This document shows positions 5,469-8,415 of a stretch of DNA of 8,415 nt, piece by piece. The position numbers were made by a program, and so were the translations under genes. The stretch is from positions 1 through 8,415 of the forward strand of contig CALYSG010000075.1 in NCBI GenBank assembly GCA_945485605.1, in the 5' to 3' direction. Numbering within the stretch: position 1 is the stretch's first letter; every line of letters begins with the position of its first letter. The notes beneath the pieces are model-generated. The model was not told the origin of the DNA and did not search any database. It saw only the letters and a program-made list of their open reading frames with translations. Source of the DNA: an uncultured Clostridia bacterium (GTDB lineage: Bacteria; Bacillota; Clostridia; Oscillospirales; CAG-272).

Positions 5469-5846
5469 ATGGAAAACACGAACGAGCTGAGAGAGGCAAT
5501 AGAAGAGCTTTCCGCAAGACTTGACGACCTCAACGTTACTGTCGAGGATGCCGTGCGTGACGCGGTCGAGGATGCCGTAAACTGTGCGATTGAGAACTCC
5601 ATGCCGAACGGGGCGACCGGCGCGGCTATGTATGTTATTTCACAGGATGGCAAAACGCTCGTTCCGTTTCTCTATGCGCAGGCGGTAAGGATAAAGAAGG
5701 GCGAGGAACCTTATGCCATAAATGTTTCTACCGGAAATATGCAGCTTCGTATGGGAAAATACGAGAATAAAGCGGCGGCACTGGAAGAGATGAAGAAAAT
5801 CGCCGATGCCCTGCGTCACCATGAAGAAGTTTATCGGATGAAATAA
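5469..5846 (+). CDS. Small uncharacterised protein of the sugar operon
   Basis: A 125-residue protein of no family I can name. The N-terminal third (about 3-44) is acidic and predicted helical. It contains a direct repeat of eight residues (VEDAVRDA, VEDAVNCA), encoded by a 14-bp exact repeat at 5541-5554 and 5565-5578. After a short Gly-rich turn (NGATGAA, 47-53), the C-terminal part (MYVISQDGKTLVPF, then MGKYENKAAALEEMKKIADAL) resembles a small beta-sheet plus helix module seen in short clostridial proteins of unknown role. AAGGAAGG precedes the ATG. The 20-bp spacing on both sides ties it to its neighbours. It does not look like the beta-sandwich small subunit of known deglycosylation complexes, though that should be tested. 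It could be an oligomerising partner or unrelated cargo. Confidence 0.8.
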   Translation: MENTNELREAIEELSARLDDLNVTVEDAVRDAVEDAVNCAIENSMPNGATGAAMYVISQDGKTLVPFLYAQAVRIKKGEEPYAINVSTGNMQLRMGKYENKAAALEEMKKIADALRHHEEVYRMK

Positions 5847-5866
5847 ACAGGAAAGGAAAAGAAAAA

Positions 5867-6835
5867 ATGAAACTCAGTGTACTTGAAAACCTTTACGCGG
5901 CAAAGACCCTTGAGGAATCGCTGACGATAATCACCGGACTCGGCGTACATACCGTTGAGATGGGAGCCGGCGGATACCCCGGTAAGGCTCACTGCAATCC
6001 CGAAGAGCTTCTCGCCGACACGGAAAAGTTCAATACTTTTGTCGATACATTCAAGAAATTCGATGTTGAGATCTGCGCTCTTGCGGCGCACGGAAACCCT
6101 CTTCATCCCGATGCGGCGACCGCAGCGGCTTACGATAAGGACTTCAGAAACGCCGTACTGCTTGCCGAGAAGCTCGGAGTCGACACCGTCGTAGGCTTTT
6201 CGGGATGTCCCGGCGACAGCGAAGGCTCAAAGTACCCGAACTGGGTGACCTGCCCGTGGCCTGAGGATTTTCTTAAGATCCTTGACTGGCAGTGGAGCGA
6301 AAAGCTGATACCCTACTGGAAGAATACCGCCGCGTTTGCCGAGGCTCACGGGGTGACTCACATAGCCTTCGAGATGCACCCCGGTTTCTGCGTATATAAC
6401 CCCGAGACCTGCTTAAAGCTCAGAAACGAGGTCAGCCCGGTTCTCGGTGCTAACCTTGATCCGTCGCACCTTATCTGGCAGGGTATAGATCCCGTTGCGG
6501 CGGCTCGTTACCTTAAGGGAGCTATCTATCATGTCCATGCAAAGGATACTAAGATCGACAAGTACAACACGGCGCAGAACGGTGTGCTTGACACGAAGCA
6601 TTACAGCGATGAGCTCAACCGTTCATGGGTGTTCCGCACGGTCGGATACGGAAACGGCGAGTCATACTGGCGAGACCTTGTGTCAAATCTCCGTCTCTGC
6701 GGATATGACAGAGTGCTTTCAATAGAGCATGAGGACAGCGTTATGACTATCGACGAGGGACTTAAGAAAGCTGTTGAGTTCTTAAAGCCTATCGTAATGA
6801 CCGAGGAAAAGCCCCGCACAATGAGCTGGGCGTAA
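5867..6835 (+). CDS. Sugar phosphate isomerase/epimerase-like TIM-barrel protein
   Basis: A 322-residue protein of the xylose-isomerase-like TIM-barrel family (AP_endonuc_2). Visible blocks are VEMGAGGYPG (30-39), AAHGNPLHP (73-81), FSGCPGDSEG (111-120), FEMHPGFCVYNP (168-179), GANLDPSHLIWQGIDP (194-209), HVHAKDT (222-228) and SIEHED (285-290). Glu169, Asp198, His224 and Glu287 are the expected divalent-metal ligands, with His201 nearby. This subgroup is widespread and often annotated only as sugar phosphate isomerase/epimerase. Relatives isomerise keto sugars or act on 3-keto-glycosides made by Gfo/Idh/MocA partners, which is the pairing seen here. A specific reaction is inference. GGAAAGG-type bases precede the ATG. 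It is last in the operon; no T-run terminator follows on the plus strand. Confidence 0.93.
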   Translation: MKLSVLENLYAAKTLEESLTIITGLGVHTVEMGAGGYPGKAHCNPEELLADTEKFNTFVDTFKKFDVEICALAAHGNPLHPDAATAAAYDKDFRNAVLLAEKLGVDTVVGFSGCPGDSEGSKYPNWVTCPWPEDFLKILDWQWSEKLIPYWKNTAAFAEAHGVTHIAFEMHPGFCVYNPETCLKLRNEVSPVLGANLDPSHLIWQGIDPVAAARYLKGAIYHVHAKDTKIDKYNTAQNGVLDTKHYSDELNRSWVFRTVGYGNGESYWRDLVSNLRLCGYDRVLSIEHEDSVMTIDEGLKKAVEFLKPIVMTEEKPRTMSWA

Positions 6836-6838
6836 TGG

Positions 6839-6865
6839 AATAAAAAAGCTCCGAGATCGGAGCTT
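6839..6865 (-). terminator. Intrinsic terminator for the minus-strand J-protein operon
   Basis: On the minus strand, AAGCTCCGA pairs with TCGGAGCTT (tip TC) and is followed by TTTTTTATT. The T-run exists only on this strand, so it mainly ends the leftward operon rather than the sugar operon whose stop codon it abuts. Confidence 0.75.
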
Positions 6866-6917
6866 ACCATGAAGATGTTGAAAAATTCCGGCAGAGGTAC
6901 GTTCCTTTACCGATTTT

Positions 6918-6960
6918 GTTGAACCCCCGACAGACCTGAAAAATCTGTCGGGGGTTCAGC
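6918..6960. other. Strong intergenic hairpin of unknown role
   Basis: GAACCCCCGACAGA (6921-6934) and its exact complement TCTGTCGGGGGTTC (6944-6957) close a 9-nt loop, CCTGAAAAA on the plus strand. A T-A pair, a T-G wobble and a G-C pair extend the stem outward. There is no T-run on either side, so it is not a textbook terminator. It lies between convergent operons and could stabilise a 3' end or act as a weak or factor-dependent terminator for the sugar operon. Confidence 0.7.
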
Positions 6961-6997
6961 ATCCTTATGAAAAGTTGCTTTGCCGTGTGATTTTTTG

Positions 6998-7543
6998 TTA
7001 TTCATTCTTCATACCGAGCTTTTTCCTGAGCCTTAGTACGTAAAGCAGTATCATCTTTGACAGCATCAGGTCGTAGAGAAAAAACATTACGTTCCCCGTT
7101 GCGAAGAGTATTACGTAGCTCCACACGCCGCCGAGTCCCGGTACGAGCGAGAGGTCGACTCCGGGAAGAAACAATTTGCAGAATACTGTCGTTACGGCAA
7201 GAGAAAAGTTGAAGATCAGAAATTTAAGTATCCACGCGGTCGGCTTTTTCAGCCTTTCGAGCTTTGATTTTATTATCGGATAGTACCCGGCGAGAAGGTA
7301 CATTATTGCCGGCAACTTATTCGGAAGGATAAGCAGTGCCGCCGCGGCAGTTGCAGTGTAAGTCAGCCACGGCCAGTATTTACCGTACTCTATGACCGGA
7401 ATGACCGTGAGTATAGATGCAAACATCGCTGCCGAAAGATCGAGCACATCGATTATCGATCCTATGAAGAGCAGGGCAATGCCGAGTGCCGCGAGTATCG
7501 CACAGAGCGCAATGCACTTGGTCTTTTTTGATGTGCGGCTCAT
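6998..7543 (-). CDS. Small polytopic membrane protein, function unknown
   Basis: A 181-residue hydrophobic protein. After a basic N-terminus (MSRTSKKTK) there are about five or six membrane segments, near 11-31, 37-53, 58-74, 77-92, 106-124 and 138-160, ending in a basic tail (RLRKKLGMKNE). The loop KSKLERLKKPTAW (92-104) is positively charged and probably cytoplasmic. Its size and layout recall small transporter membrane components such as ECF S-subunits, but I see no diagnostic motif. I prefer the ATG at 7541-7543, because it forms an ATGA overlap with the stop of the J-domain gene; a TTG two codons upstream is possible. It is last in the leftward operon. Translational coupling suggests a shared process with the J-domain protein. 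Confidence 0.82.
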   Translation of the reverse strand: MSRTSKKTKCIALCAILAALGIALLFIGSIIDVLDLSAAMFASILTVIPVIEYGKYWPWLTYTATAAAALLILPNKLPAIMYLLAGYYPIIKSKLERLKKPTAWILKFLIFNFSLAVTTVFCKLFLPGVDLSLVPGLGGVWSYVILFATGNVMFFLYDLMLSKMILLYVLRLRKKLGMKNE

Positions 7544-8172
7544 CTGCAACCACCGAAAAGATTACAGCAACAGTTGAAGCAGGCGAGCGTTGAACATATA
7601 CTGCAAAGAGAGCATCCGCTGCGCGAGGTCGTGTAGTAGGTCCTGTTATACTGCTGAGTATGGTTTTTCAGATTGTCGCGCGCCGCAGAGTATTCCTGAT
7701 TGTAGGGATCCATGGCGCACGCTTTGTCAAAACAGCTCTGTGCGTCAACATAGTGTCCCCGCGCGATCTGAACGGCTCCGCTTAAGAAGTACCACTCGGC
7801 GTCGCGTCTGTCGACCGGTATTGTCGAAAGCAGGTATTCGGCGCGATCTATCTGACGGTTGTTGATCGCGATTCTTATATTGCGGTAAAGCTCGTTGCCC
7901 GTTCCGCCTTCACTGTCGACCTTCGGCCCCGACGAATATGCCGAATAAGACGAAGAAGATGATGAAGACGATGCTTTCTTGCCCGATCGCTCGTCGCGTA
8001 TCTCCTCGTATGCGGCATTGATTTCTTTCATTTTTTCGGTTGCCATATCGGCAAGATCGGAATCCCGATATTTGTCGGGATGGTACTTGCGCACAAGGTT
8101 TCTGTACGCCTGTTTTATTTCGTCATCCGACGCGTCGCGTGAGACGCCGAGAACTTTGTAGGGATCATTCAT
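7540..8172 (-). CDS. J-domain protein with TPR-like region and Cys-rich tail
   Basis: A 210-residue co-chaperone-like protein. Residues 1-64 form a J domain (DPYKVLGVSRDASDDEIKQAYR, HPD at 31-33), which should stimulate the ATPase of an Hsp70. A linker with eight consecutive serines (68-75) follows. Residues about 94-168 look like one or two TPR helices pairs (AEYLLSTIP, then WYFLSGAVQIARGHYVDAQSCFDKACAMDP). The tail 187-209 holds eight cysteines (CSLCSICS, CFNCCCN, GGC), possibly a metal or membrane-surface module. It lacks the G/F region and zinc domain of true DnaJ, so it is a specialised class C-type J protein. I chose ATG 8170-8172 because the J domain starts there; it overlaps the upstream stop by 8 bp, and GGAGG lies about 14 nt upstream, a long spacing that suggests coupling. 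Confidence 0.92.
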   Translation of the reverse strand: MNDPYKVLGVSRDASDDEIKQAYRNLVRKYHPDKYRDSDLADMATEKMKEINAAYEEIRDERSGKKASSSSSSSSYSAYSSGPKVDSEGGTGNELYRNIRIAINNRQIDRAEYLLSTIPVDRRDAEWYFLSGAVQIARGHYVDAQSCFDKACAMDPYNQEYSAARDNLKNHTQQYNRTYYTTSRSGCSLCSICSTLACFNCCCNLFGGCR

Positions 8173-8415
8173 CAGATTTGTCTTTACCTCCAGTCGCCGA
8201 ATAGAGAACCCGTTGCGCGGCATCGGGCATTCCCAGATGAATTATATTGCCGAGCAATCCGAAAATTTCGCGTTGCTCATCTTTTTGTTCGATAAGGTCA
8301 AACGTCGAGTCGAGCTTCATAAGCTCGGCAGTCAGCGCGTTGAAGACTTCGCCTCTCTTTAAGACTCATCAGATCGTCCACGCGGGCATCGCCCGTACCT
8401 TCCAGAATATTCGCC
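8165..8415 (-). CDS. DUF5685-like protein, C-terminal part, apparent frameshift
   Basis: The gene enters from beyond the right edge. Two reading frames look coding in succession. From the edge one reads ANILEGTGDARVDDLMSLKE. Near 8351-8362 the coding sense moves by one base, and then VFNALTAELMKLDSTF, IEQKDEQREIFGLLGNIIHL and GMPDAAQRVLYS continue to a TGA at 8165-8167. The second part resembles the C-terminus of DUF5685 proteins (a helix with conserved NI-hydrophobic-LG), which I recall lying beside J-domain genes in clostridia. The first frame hits TGA after the shift region, and the second has two TGA codons before it, so one base is surplus. A sequencing error near a contig end, a real mutation or recoding could explain this. 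Its stop overlaps the J-domain start by 8 bp. Confidence 0.6.

Noticed and set aside
5541..5578. The 14-bp direct repeat as a regulatory or mobile-element repeat.
   Set aside because: It is in frame, separated by 24 bp (eight codons), and encodes a repeated helix segment, so protein-level repetition explains it.
8173..8223. Longer N-terminus for the J-domain protein, starting at an ATG at 8221-8223.
   Set aside because: Those 17 extra codons overlap the upstream gene's coding frame, have no binding site, and lie outside the J domain, which begins right at the 8170-8172 ATG.

Overview
The window looks like chromosomal DNA from a Gram-positive clostridium-type bacterium (Clostridia, probably an uncultured gut Oscillospirales or relative). 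The clues are strong AGGAGG-type ribosome binding sites, extended -10 promoters, the rplU-prp-rpmA operon with an N-terminally extended L27 (a Firmicutes trait), an L21-type leader, and a membrane-anchored S11 D-Ala-D-Ala carboxypeptidase. No transposase, integrase, phage structural gene or CRISPR array is visible.

Left edge (1-367): a complete minus-strand tRNA-Arg(CCU) with encoded CCA and its own terminator. About 70 bp upstream of it (in the tRNA's sense) lies a second, truncated copy that keeps only the 5' half and stops at the anticodon loop. A perfect 12-bp palindrome sits between the two. Next come a minus-strand winged-helix protein gene (368-922) and, back to back with its promoter, the plus-strand rplU promoter.

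Ribosomal block (990-2129): an L21 leader, rplU (bL21), prp (the cysteine protease that trims L27) and rpmA (bL27 with the cleavable extension). A bidirectional terminator closes the block. The obg gene, which often follows rpmA in Firmicutes, is not here.

Middle (2132-4268): a convergent minus-strand alpha/beta-hydrolase (acetyl-esterase type), then divergently an anchored serine D,D-carboxypeptidase with its own promoter and terminator.

Sugar block (4279-6835): an apparent three-gene operon with 20-bp gaps. It encodes a Gfo/Idh/MocA NAD(P)-dependent oxidoreductase, a 125-residue uncharacterised protein, and a xylose-isomerase-like TIM-barrel (AP_endonuc_2 family) metalloenzyme. The pairing fits oxidation of a sugar or cyclitol followed by isomerisation or cleavage of the keto product, but the substrate cannot be read from sequence.

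Right edge (6839-8415), minus strand: a tightly overlapping set, 5' to 3', of a DUF5685-like C-terminus with an apparent frameshift, a J-domain/TPR-like/Cys-rich-tail protein, and a small polytopic membrane protein. Overlapping start and stop codons suggest translational coupling. This is the block most likely to be a poorly described functional unit. Nothing in the window is demonstrably a new system.
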